From Puffinus mauretanicus (Eukaryota > Chordata > Aves > Procellariiformes > Procellariidae), in contig JAJKFH010000209.1 of NCBI GenBank assembly GCA_023333565.1, positions 1,534,001 to 1,598,000 of the forward strand: 64,000 nucleotides of DNA, given 5' to 3'. A program made the position numbers and the translations under genes. This document shows positions 38,792 through 50,260 of this stretch, piece after piece. The notes below the pieces were generated by a model. It saw only the letters and a program-made list of their open reading frames with translations. It searched no databases and was not told the DNA's origin. Each line of letters starts with the position of its first letter. Position 1 is the first letter of the stretch.

Positions 38792-38825
38792 AATAAATGA
38801 AGTGTTCTGCTGTGCTTTTTATTTG
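38792..38825 (+). terminator. AKAP6: candidate intronic polyadenylation signal
   Basis: AATAAA at 38792-38797 lies 31 bases past the exon donor and overlaps the read-through stop codon (AATAAATGA). It is followed at once by a T/G-rich stretch (GTGTTCTGCTGTGCTTTTT). A transcript that fails to use the GTAGGA donor could end here and encode a truncated protein. No data on use; AATAAA is common by chance in AT-rich introns. Confidence 0.4.
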
Positions 38826-41800
38826 ATTATTATTTTTTAATTATTAGTGTGCATCTATATTTTAATGTAAGATTTGCAGCATTGCCGTTTATTTTAATGA
38901 AAATACCAACAAATTATTTTCTGTATTTGAAAAACATACTGATAGATTTTAAAAAATTAAATTAAAAGCCAGAATTACATTGCAATTCAGAAATTATCTC
39001 CAAAACTGAAAGAAAATGGCAATAGCAAAAGGAGAAAGGGTAATGTTTTTTCTGCTGATTATTCTAGAATTTTTACTACACTGTAACAGTAACAAAACTC
39101 TTACTAGTAAGGAACTCTTATTCTTTCTCCCACAATAATATTTGAAATAATTATTTCAGTCATTTTACTTGATATGCATTTCTGTTGTGTAATTAATACA
39201 ACTGTCACTAACCTTGTGCAAAAAGCTAAAACATTGGGTGGAAGTAGAAAACACTTGGATGAATAATCTTCTGAATATATTACAGGCTAGAATTATAGAT
39301 TGAGAAATATTTGATAAACCTTATAAGACTTTCACTGAATTCTTCCAAGAGCTGTTTCTGGTTATGAGGAGGTGAAACAAAGACCTGAATTAAACCAGGT
39401 ATTAAGTTCTCAAAAGCAAAATTTTACACTGTAGGTAGAGAATAGAGGTCAATGTATGCTGTTCGATGGATAGGTATCTTAATAGCTAAACTACTCTATC
39501 TGGTAAAAAGAAAAAAAAAAGAAAAAAAAAGAATGGAAAATTAAGCTAAGAAATTCCCTCTCCTTCTGCCAAAATCTTAGGTTCTTCCCAGTATGAATTG
39601 GAAGAAAACCTGGTGATAGCACTATTCTGAGCCAATGACCTAGACATCTCAGCTAGATAAAACAGTGCATTAGCTGAACCCATGTCAGAGCATCAACCCC
39701 CAAAGCTCATTCTCATTTCCAGTCTCTGATAATCTGATGGTGAAAAATTATTTGACAGTCCCAGGAAGTCACGTGATGCATTACAGGAAAAAATGTCATC
39801 CTAATCCCTACTGTAATACTGGAGTGACCGTTATTAAATTAATTAAGTATACATTAACCACATAGACAATTAGAACCGAACTGAAAACTGTCTTCGGTAT
39901 TCCAGCTACACAGAAAACTCTTTTTGTGTCTTTTGTTCTTAAACCTTTCTGTTGTAGTAGCGCCTACGGGCAGCCACTAGGTTAAGTGCCCATTGTGGTA
40001 GTCTATCAAATGCAGTATGAAGACACTGCATTTTCACCTTACGTTACAGATTTTGGATTTTATGGCAGAGTTTGGATTTTTGCCTAGTACTGCACACGCT
40101 TCGTCCCATGATTCCCATTATGTTTACAGGTGCTCTGAAGACACAGAGACATCATAAGATCAGACCTCAGAAAAGGCATTGGTCATTTCAATTTGTTTTC
40201 CTCTTACTCTGCAACATGAAACTTTTGGAGAGATTAGTTTTTATGAGAAGAATTGCAATTTTCATTCTTGTCTGGATATAAAGAAACATACTCCAAGAAC
40301 AGGGCAATCACCAGGCTGAGTCTCTGTCACAGTCAGCTTCTTTTTCCCCTTCTTCCATGGGGAGGAGCACAGTAGCTCTTTTGCAGGCAAATGACTTCCA
40401 ACTTTGCCTTGTGGTTCTGTGGGAGGTGAGGCCAAAATTACCATCTATTAGACTGGAATGTGGAGTAGTAGCCCAGAGGCAACTCCTTCGTTGCTAGAGC
40501 TAGTCAGAATAAATGAGTATGTGGGCACCTGTACAACTTCGCTTTCCCCTGTAAGTACTTAGGCTCCCAGCTGTACTCTGTATACCTGCATATCTTTGGG
40601 GTAAGAAAATCTTCGTATGTTTTAGGATGACTATGTTATGAAACAGGGTGGGTTTTTTTCTTTACTTCTGTGAAGAAGTAAAATGTCTAAAGAACAGTTC
40701 AGTTTCAATTTGATGATATTATAATTATTTTATGGCATATATAGCCAGTGAAAAAATTATTGCGTAACCTGAAAAAATAATCACGACTTTTCTTTTTGGA
40801 TTGCAGAAAACATATGTTATCATATTTGTTTCTACACAGCAGAATTGAACTATTAAAATACAGAGCATTTTTATAGTGGGGAAGATAGTTATTTGTATTA
40901 ATTAGATTGTCAGCTTTTCAGTGGCATTTGTCTGTCAGAAATCCTAATCTGTGTTTAAACAGAAGTATATGAACTTCACATTAAGCTCAATGTTAAAATT
41001 TCGCTTGGTTGAGCATTGTAAGACAATGGTGATCAAGGTCTTTGTGAGGGTACTTATACTGTTCATTTTCTTCTTTTGCCAGTCAGGTTATACATGCTGT
41101 CAGACTCACCTAAGATTTGTTGAAATAAGGGGGGCTTAGTACTTTATAAGTTTAGGTTCCAGACGTATGGGTTCGTAGTACAGACACCAGTAGCAAACTA
41201 ACCTGGAAATCAACGAAAATGTGTTCGTTCTTTTCTATATACTGCATCTGCGCTAGCAAACCTCATAAATATGATTCCTCACTGGTGCAGATTTTCTGGT
41301 CATAGGAGGAGTGAAAGCTCAGTGTAGATTAGTATTTTTATTTTTATTAGTAGAGACAAGGCCTTAGCCTTTGGCACAAATTATCAATTTCACCACCTGT
41401 GATATTGTTTTCTTGGAAATATGTTTGTTGCAATAACAAAATTAGTGCCATAAAGAGAGAATATTTTGCATTCATGAATTAAATCTCTGCTGTCAAAATC
41501 TAAGAAAAGAAAATAAGGGAGAAGGAAAACAGAAAAATTGTTCCCTTTCTCATTATTGGCTGGGAAAAGTCTTGCAGAGGAGTCAAGGACAAGGTTACGA
41601 ACATCCTCCAAATTTTTCAGTATGTAAAACTCTTGACTGTCCTTTTAGGGTTCCAATGTAAATTGTTGATAAAGGATTGAATTTTAAAGTCTCTCCTCAC
41701 TCAGCCTCACTTTTCTACATCTTTGACATTTCGAGAAATGGTGTGGCACAGACACTTAAAAAGAGTGTGTTTATTAAAAAAAAAAAACACCACAAGAAGC

Positions 41801-43775
41801 CTACAACATCAACTTACTAGAATCTTTGCATAAGGTAATGCTCACATTGAGGAGTCAAATCTCTTGAACAGGATGGCAATGCAAGTCTCCATTACAAGCA
41901 TCCTTGCATGACATCTTCAGCTTAAATTGGTAGAATTCCCCAAACTATTGTTCTAGTTAATTCTGGTAAGATTGTCCACCCAGGATGTTAATCAGCACTT
42001 TGAAGCATAGGAGTAGTGTCTGTCTATTGCTCTTGGCCCAGCAAGAGCTGCCTGCAGGCATCCGTGTGACTGTCTGAAGGTCCCACCTGGACAGCTCCTG
42101 AAATAATTAGTGAAGCACTTGTTGTGAAGGTGGAAGGCAGTCTCTTCTCAAGTTGGTCCATTGTTCCCCATTAGCCCATTATCTCATCTGTGAAGATACT
42201 AGCTGGGGAGTTCCTGGGCCACCCAGGGAATTCACGACCAAGTGCACTGTGCACACAGGCACAGCCCTGATACGCAAATACACCACAGTTATAACTACTA
42301 ACAACAAATTGGAATTTCATTCTTAAATCACAGTTACAAATAAAACTCCATAGATTTTGCCACGATGAGTAACCATACGGTTTGGTAAAGAGTATGATTT
42401 TTTTCTACAAATTGAGGGGTAGTCTACATCTAGAATGTGTGCCAAAATAGACAGTCTTCAGGTTGGAGGACAGTTTTCTTGCAAATTTTAAAACCCAGTT
42501 CCCTGAGTTTCTGCAGAACAGAAGTTGCTTCATATTAGATAACACCAAAGCACGAAGCTATCAATGAAAATGCTCTCAGAGACCCCTGGAATAGTGACTG
42601 AAATTATTCTTTCAATTTTATGGGTCTTCACAACTGAGTAACATCGGTGAAAATGATTTGGGAGCTGTGTGCTTCCCATTCATATGGGAGGGCTGACATG
42701 GAGCTGCTACCACTTGAACTTCTGGCACCCCTGCAGGCAGATGTTGAAAACACTAATATTTTTTCATAAAACCGGTGTTTTTCAGCAGAAATCTACTTTG
42801 CCACAAAGGCCTCAGTCAGCCCTACTAGAGAAAAAAGTGAGGCAGGTTTTGAATTTTGTGAACAATTAAGCTCAAATCACTTCCTAATGAAAAGATAGCT
42901 TCGTTGACCTTACCAAAAAGGAACTTCTGAAAATGGTTTCTAATTCACTTTATCTCTTGTAACTCTTCTTTTCTGTTATGCTGATTCTTGCCCATTGGCA
43001 CCCTGATCAAAATCAGCTACTAGCAGACTCTAAGCATAGACTTGGTGGTATGCAAATCAGTTCTCATCCAAAAGGATATCCTGAAGGCAGCTTATGTGCT
43101 AAAAGCATCTGTCTACATGGTGCTGCTATGCTTGTGAAACCAAACAAACTTTCTTACCAGCTCAACAAATAAGAATTCACCATGTTGCTCTTGACCATTT
43201 TAGTTTGCTAAAATAGACATTTTACTGCTTTTTATCCCTGACCCAAAAAGATACATTGTTTTAGCACAGTAAAGTAGTAAGCTAGCAAATGAGGAGATGT
43301 GAAGAACCACTAAGGAAAGGGTTTAGACGAAAGGCACCATATATATTTGCTGAGGCCTGGGACTTTTAATTCTGTAGACATAACTTTTCTCTTTGTTGTT
43401 AACACAGTACTGTTTTCTTGTTGCTGCACAACTCCTAGTTGTGCACCTTACTGTGGTGTGCTCTTAGGTCTTTTGGCCAAAGCCATTTCTGTGTCTAGTG
43501 TCATACTTGGAGCTAGATAATACAGGACTTTTAAATGGAAACCTACAAATGAAAAATATCTTATTTTAAACTTATTTGATGGAACTTTTAAAATCCTTCT
43601 TGCATTATTAGTAGATGTTGACAAACAATATCTTTCAGTGGAGATAAAATTAATTAAGGAAAGGTCGTGTTAGAAATTTGGAGCTAGTATCAGGCATTTT
43701 TGTGCTAGCAATCTTACTCTTCAAAATTTCCCTAAGATTAAAATTTTGAAATCTTGAGTACAGGGAACATAGAAG

Positions 43776-43804
43776 ATATATATATGGAGAGAGAGAGAGA
43801 GAGA
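43776..43804. repeat. (AT)n(GA)n compound microsatellite
   Basis: Five AT units are followed by nine uninterrupted GA units. It is about 165 bases from the CR1 3' end; otherwise ordinary. Confidence 0.9.
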
Positions 43805-43968
43805 GTAATGATAGATTTTGCATTTTTTCTTCAAAACCAACTAAAGAATGGTCAGAGGTTCCCATGATGATGTACGTTCTTTCGAAGTGGCTGTTGCCTT
43901 TTGCCCTTTTGAGTAAGACCGTGGCTGTAACCTACGTACATTTAAGTTTGCAATTTGGAGGAGAGCAA

Positions 43969-44672
43969 ATCATAGAATCATAGAATACTTTGGGTTGGAA
44001 GGGACCTTTAAAGGTCATCTAATCCAACCCGCCCTGCAATGAGCAGGGGCATCTTCAACTAGATCAGGTTGCTCAGAGCCCTGTCCAACCTGACCTTGAA
44101 TGTTTCCAGGGATGGGGCATCTACCACCTCTCTGGGCAACCTGTTCCAGTGTTTCACCACCCTCATTGTAAAAGATTTCTTCCTTGTATCTAGTCTAATT
44201 CTACCCTCTTTCACTTTAAAACCATTATCCCTTGTCCTGTTGCAACAGGCCCTACTAAAAAGTCTGTCTCCATCTTTCTTATAAGCCCCCTTTAAGTACT
44301 GAAAGGCTGCAGTAAGGTCTCCCCAGAGCCTTCTCTTCTTCAGGCTGAACAACCCCAACTCTCTCAGCCTTTCTTCATAGGAGGAGTCTTCCATCCTTCT
44401 GATCATTTTTGTGGCCCTCCTCTGGACCCGATCCAACAGGTCCATGTCTTTCCTGTGCTGAGGTCTCCAGAGCTGGACGCAGTACTGCAGGTGGGGTCTC
44501 ACCAGAGCGGAGTAGAGGGGCAGAATCACCTCCCTTGACCTGCTGGCTATGCTTCTTTCGATGCAGCCAAGGATTACGGTTGGCCACCTGGGCTGCGAGC
44601 GCACATTGTTGGCTCATGTCCAGCTTTTCATCCACCAGTACCCCCAAGTCCTTCTCAGCAGGGCTGCTTTCA
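43969..44672 (-). mobile_element. CR1 LINE, 5'-truncated, antisense to AKAP6
   Basis: The + strand starts with the doubled ATCATAGA unit and TTTGGGTTGGAAGGGACC, the reverse complement of the avian CR1 3' end. Homology then continues through the 3' UTR into the C-terminal part of the reverse-transcriptase ORF on the minus strand, and stops near 44672. CR1 elements move by target-primed reverse transcription and are usually 5'-truncated, as here (about 0.7 kb of a 4.5-kb element). The clear tail and long open frame suggest a fairly young copy within birds. It identifies the source as avian. Confidence 0.97.
44059..44604 (-). pseudogene. CR1 ORF2 C-terminal fragment (reverse transcriptase region), frameshifted
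   Basis: The minus-strand frame of 181 codons includes REVILPLYSALVRPHLQYC and VVKHWNRLPREVVDAPSLE, which are hallmark C-terminal CR1 ORF2 motifs. The family's upstream motif DEKLDMSQQCALAAQ is present at about 44585-44647, but in another frame: there is one extra base near 44580, between the NR and the LGCI motifs. The catalytic reverse-transcriptase core is absent because of the 5' truncation, so the element cannot move by itself. Confidence 0.9.
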
Positions 44673-46379
44673 ATGTTTCACTTTACCCTCATTGTAACTA
44701 GATATAAGATATGCTTGGAAAAGATGGCAGACGGTGGTTTCCTGTTTCTCCAGACAGCACAAAGATGAATTGTTTAACACTCATGGAAAGAATGGAGGAG
44801 GATGACCTCCTTGAAAATAATTAATTGTTCACACCAAGGTTATTTGCTTCTTGTTTTTTTAGGCAAAAATACATGTTCTGTTTAGTTGAAACTAGAATAG
44901 CAAATATTTTTCTATGAAAGTACAAGTGGCTAGGATTGCATGAAGTCATTGCAGTACAAACTGTTGTTTGGATATGCAAAATGATCATTTCCATGAATCA
45001 GAATTTCTTGGTTTTCTTTTCTAATAAATTGTGTGATCCCTGTCTGTAATTTTTACCTCAATTTAGTCGCAAGCTTTGTCCCACATTAAAGTGCTGTTTG
45101 CTCCAGAATTGTTCCATTATATTAACCTTCTCAGTCACCATATTTACTTTACATGCTACAGTCTTAAAAAAATCATAGAGAAAGTATCACTAGTATTTCA
45201 AAACAAATTATACAAGTTGATTCACACTAGCATTTATTTCTCTTTTGTATAGGAAGTTTAGATATCATCTCCATTCCAAAACCAAATTCTTCTTAAGATA
45301 CGCAAGTTTTGAGAGTTTTATTATCTAAAGAGAAATGAAATAAGAATTTTCCTGTGTCCAGTATAAATGTTTCTGGCCACATCATGGCTCAGCACTTTCT
45401 TAGCTGTAAACAGCAAATGCTTTCATACAGAAAATAGATTCTACTTTTATGTTTAAGAAATTGTATTGGTGAAGTAATGATGCTTCTGTGATATCTCATG
45501 ATAACTGATCATCTGTTTGTAACAAGTCTGCTATGTCTGAAAAAAAAATCATTCTCATCTCACTGGAAAATCTCATTTTCTGAAAAATGTCAGTTTAGAG
45601 AAGTATTAAATACCTGTTCTCATTGAAAATAAGATTAAATACACATGCCTTGGGCTGATCTGCTGTCTGTCTTTGTGGTAGCAGTGGTAACAGTAATTTT
45701 ATTAAAGGTATTAAAGCCTCTGAGATGGCTAAGTTATGTACTGTGCTTTTGCTATATGGGCATTTCCAATGTCCATGGCAGCCAATTTAGGTTTTTCCTC
45801 AAAATACATAACAGTATCTGCAGGATGATGGTGCTAAAGAGTCCGAGCACCATGAGTGGACTAATCTCTTGCTTCTCTAAGGACTTGGGTTTGAATCTGT
45901 TTAGCGTATTGTTAGTTTGAATTTCTGAATTTTATGCTGTTGTCTTGAAAGGTATTTTGAATATGCATGGATTCCTAAATGTATGTCCTTCTATATAGGA
46001 AGCAGTCTGCAGAACATACTAATCAGAGATAAAGACTAAACCCAGCAGATTTCAAACAACACAGGCAAATAAAAGGACTTAATAGGAAGTAAGACATCAA
46101 CCTTAAACAAAGGGAATGCATGTATATTGTCTGTTGTGACTATTATTCAGCTTTTAAAATATGTAAACCCAATAACCTCTATGTAAGTTTTTCTGTTTCT
46201 TGAGTTAAATTGCCCGAGAACATCAAAAGGAAATGTTGCTGTCATTTAATACATTTGGCTGTACCTGTCTTAGAGTCAGGAGCCAGAGACTGTACAGTTG
46301 CTGGCAGTGGGAAAAATAGAGGTTTCTAAACTGTTTGGACTGTTCTTTTGAATTTCAGTGACTTTTTTGGTGACTAAAT

Positions 46380-46419
46380 AAGAGAAAAATCAGATATATA
46401 AGAGAAAATCCAGGTATAT
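46380..46419. repeat. 20-bp tandem duplication
   Basis: Two adjacent 20-base copies beginning AAGAGAAAA and ending TATAT match at 17 of 20 positions. This looks like a simple slippage duplication. Confidence 0.8.
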
Positions 46420-48992
46420 ACCCTGCTATCACAGTACTCTTGTCCTGACGAATACAGAAATACTGCACTTGATCTAAAATTGTTTCCTGTAAGGTCATGC
46501 AATGAAGAAGAGCTGACACTTATCTTGTAATAAGGAGAAGGAATGGGCCATGTTTATGCTCCCAGCATCACAAAAGTAGGAGATCTGTTGTGATGGAGAT
46601 CTGTTATTACTATGTGTGTTTTTAATGAAGGAAGAGACTGTCCATTTACTGTTATCCCATACTGTTGCTACCAGCTATTACCACACAGTCCCACTCAGGA
46701 GGATTATTTTGTGCAAGCCAGTAGCGTAAGCAATAATTTCTTAATAGTTTTCCCAGAGACTGAATGGCTTGAATACCGTTAAAAGTACTACTTTTTTCTA
46801 AACCTGTCTTCCAAATTTGTAGATACCTAACCTTGTGTAGGTACTTTGTACAGCTGTGAAGAAAAAAAGGATATTGCATTTCCTTTTTTTTTTGATTGGT
46901 TCAAACCTTCCCAGGACTTCTTTTCTTCTCTTTGCTACCACCCCAAATTTACATAGTTGTGCATAGGAAGGGGATAGGACCCCATAATAAAAGTTAGCAC
47001 TGTTGGGCCTGCCTGTAACGTATTAGTTGTTAACTAGCTCCACAGCTGTTAACCCTCCACAGCTGGGAGGCTGTTCCGGCTTTTCTAGTTCTGAGAGCTG
47101 CGGCTGTCTCTGGACAGAGGAGGCATTAAACCAGGGGCAAAGCATATTAGGACGTCATCCTAAAGTAGCTCTGCTGCTTCTACTGAAGGAGAAGGGAAAA
47201 TTGTGATGTCCAAAATCTAAACTCTATCACTTGTGAGGATTTTGAAGTCTTTTGATCTAAGTGTATGGAAATATAGTGTATGAGCAAGTTTGATCGATGT
47301 CTCAAGAACAACTGTATTACTCCATTGTTTTTTTTTTTTAATTCGTGATGTTTGAGGTTTAAAAAAATAAGAATTTTATTTTCACCGGTATCCAGGATGC
47401 TTTTAAGCTAATGTTTATTGCTTTGGAGGAGGGAGAGATGAGATCCTTAAAACACAGTGTTCTTTTACATGCAAGAATATAGAGGGTGGTATATTCCTCT
47501 GAGTGTGTATTAAATACCTGAAGTAGTTTTCTTAGAAAACAAGGCCAAACACTGTCATAGAGCACATTAAAACCCAGATTATTCACACTTTGCGAAACGT
47601 TTAAATTCATTTGCACTTGTGGGTGAAGCTGAACAAGGCAGGGTAACTTGATTTGGCAATGTTACAAATTTTCATCCCCTCTCAAGTCTCACCACCCAAA
47701 ACTGTAAAACTCTTGGGTGCTGAGGTATCCCAAAACACAGATACTGTAAGTTTGAGTGGTGAAAGTTAGGGATTCCACTGGGTCCATTGTGTGCCTCACC
47801 TTCAGAAGAAATTGTTTGCATGCAGGGGATTCAGTGCCTATAATAATATAGTAAAATCAAACTGCCATTAGAAGATGTTTTAAACTAACTTGATCAGGAA
47901 ATTTCAGTGAAAAAGTATTTCACGTAAGTTCTGACTTAAAAGCTTTATAGCAATTGCAGAATAATCACTCTTTGAATGACAACTTTGTCATGCTCTTTAC
48001 ACTAATTTATCACTGTAACAACTTTTGAAACACCTTTAAAAGTTTGATTTGAAAGTAATCTTTATTTTATTAATAAATTGCATAATGCCTATGTAGGAAT
48101 TCTGTTAACTGTAGTTTTTATGTCTATTAAAATGTATGCTATTGCCTGAAATTTTAGTATGCTGGTATGATCGATATAGATGTAGTCTGTAATTTGTTTT
48201 TGAAAATGAAATTAAATTTATTTTTAAAAATTCTGAGATTGGAAATCATTAAAAGAATATAATGCCAGGATCTCAAAGGACAAACAAGCACACTTTCAGC
48301 AACATTTAAATTATATTTGCTTTTACTTACCTGCCAAGAGCTAAGGTCCACTCCCATGGGTTCTGTGCTATGTCTCTCAGAGGCATAATATCATTCACAC
48401 TTTAAGTACCAGAAGTAATACAGTTGCTGTCTGTGTTTTAGTGTTTGCAATGCCAAAGCTTTCAACAGAAATAAAGAAAATTCAGAAATTCAGGGCATGA
48501 ATGGAGGTCTTGATTGGTAAATGTTATTCTTTGCATTTCCTATGATTTTTTTTTTCATTTCTTAATTCTACAGGTGAATTGGGTTAATAATTTGGGGTCT
48601 CAGTTTATTAGATATATTTTGCTAAGAAGGCATTTTAGTTCAGCTTTAAATTGCATAAAACCTTATATCTGTACATATATAAAAAGCAAATTCCCCTGAA
48701 ATTTTAATAGAACTAAAATCCTTCAAGGATTGTTCTAAAACTATATAGTGTTATTTAGTGCCAGGGAGTGCTTTTTGGTCTGTAAGTTAGTAAATTTATA
48801 TTTCGATAACATATATGTATATGTTTTTTCTCCCTTAGTAACTTTGCCAAGGCTGCTATGCCCCATGAATTTATCTTTGAGTTGGAAAGCTGTTTTCTCT
48901 CGGTTGGCTTTTTTCTGCATGTGGTAGGACAATACAACTTAGGCATATTTTGATGAAATAGCTTTAGGGCATGGTGGGTATCCAGGTGGAAG

Positions 48993-49034
48993 TGTATGTA
49001 GAAATGTGTACATAGAAACATGTACATAGAAACG
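48993..49034. repeat. 14-bp minisatellite, three copies
   Basis: Three head-to-tail 14-base units: TGTATGTAGAAATG, TGTACATAGAAACA and TGTACATAGAAACG. The last two differ by one base and the first is more diverged. Confidence 0.88.
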
Positions 49035-49874
49035 ATCAGCCAGACAAATGTTGTCTTGATAGAAAAAGGAGTCAGAAGACTGTGACTTCTTCAGATTATT
49101 TCCTGAGTATCTCAAGAAGACAAGAAGTGATGAAGGACCATTGTATATGGTGGACTGGATGTGCAGTTCACCATGCTTATGGCAACTTAGCAATTGTTTC
49201 ATTGTATAGCCACTTTGCCTGTGTGCTTTCCTGCCTGTGTTCTTCCATTCCTCATTGTTTCTTGATAATAAACAAACTGACATTCAATTTAGGAAGCCTC
49301 ACGTTAACTTTTTTTTTTAACAATGTAAAATGTTTAGACAGACAAAAGCAAAGAGAAATTTATGTTGTGAAACACAAAAAAGAAATTAGAGTTGGCAGCA
49401 GAAGAATTTACATGAGTTTGAAATACAAAATATCTGCAAAAATAGCCTCTAAAATAGTCTTCTAAACTACATCTGCAAAATAGGCTTCCTGGAGAGTTGG
49501 GCTAACTATCCTTTTTCTCCACATCTAAAATTATGCATTCAAAACTTGTCTAAATTACCTAAGAGATGGCAAACACAATGAGGAATGAGAAAAAGAAATT
49601 GGGGGACCTAAAGTATTTAATGTGAGGAAGATTGTGCTATTCATGTTTAAGAGGTAACAAAGGGAAAAAACATTGATTGCCTAATACTGGAATGGCAGAA
49701 GCTGTGACAGAGAAGAAAGGGGTGAGGTGGTTTTACAAAAGTATGAATTACTGTAGGACTACTGAGGTGGAGCCTGCCCCTTTGTATTTAGTTTTGCTGG
49801 CCCGTCACAAATTCTGTGGCATGTGAAAGACTGCTCTGCCAGTCCATTACGTTGCAGTCCTTACTTCTACAATT

Positions 49875-50260
49875 TTATCCAGTTTAGATTTAAAGGTCTC
49901 AAGGGATCAGGGCTTTCACTGTTTCCCTTAGGAGATTACTACACAATCTAATATATCTGAATTTCGGAGGAAATTTCACTGGTATTTATCTCAAATTTTC
50001 TGTTTCTTAATTTAATTCCATTAGTCCCATCTACTATACCCTCTGATACTGTACTATGCTAATAAGTCATCTTTCTGCTTGGTGTTCAGATTCATGGAAT
50101 ATAAGTAGATAATAATGGCCCTTTCTCTTAATCATCATTTAGTCAGTCTTGTTTATTTCTTATAATCTTCCACCATTTTCACCTTTAAACATATTTTGTT
50201 TGCTCTTCACTAAACTCCCACCAGTTTGTCTCTTCATAAATGTGCTTGGTCATCCTGGGC
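49875..50260 (-). mobile_element. ancient CR1-like LINE remnant, antisense
   Basis: Order and wording of the sequence follow the antisense CR1 family: a GGTCTCAAGGGATCAGGGCTT block, then GGAGATTACTACACAATCTAA, TTTCTTAATTTAATTCCATTAGTCC, and finally TTTGCTCTTCACTAAACTCCC and CCAGTTTGTCTC. These line up with the corresponding segments of the young CR1 at 44110-44440 and with older amniote CR1/L3-type consensus as I remember it. There is no terminal tail and no open frame, so it is much older than the 44-kb copy. Boundaries are approximate. Confidence 0.6.

Larger units (their letters stand above)
38762..43968 (+). other. AKAP6: AKAP6 intron, 5' part of a 17.4-kb intron
   Basis: Nothing coding was seen. 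An AATAAA with a T/G-rich stretch follows the donor closely (38792-38825). Low-complexity pieces are an A-rich AAAG tract at about 39505-39531, A12 at 41776-41787 and (AT)n(GA)n at 43776-43804. The remainder is ordinary AT-rich intron. Confidence 0.88.

Noticed and set aside
44375..44647. 90-codon minus-strand frame and the 119-codon plus-strand frame over the same DNA as separate genes
   Set aside because: The minus frame is the CR1 ORF2 upstream of its frameshift; the plus frame is its antisense shadow.
46970..47140. Segment with TGTTGGG and repeated CTCCACAGCTG as a solo LTR
   Set aside because: No matching CA end or target duplication could be placed; the 11-base repeat alone is not enough.
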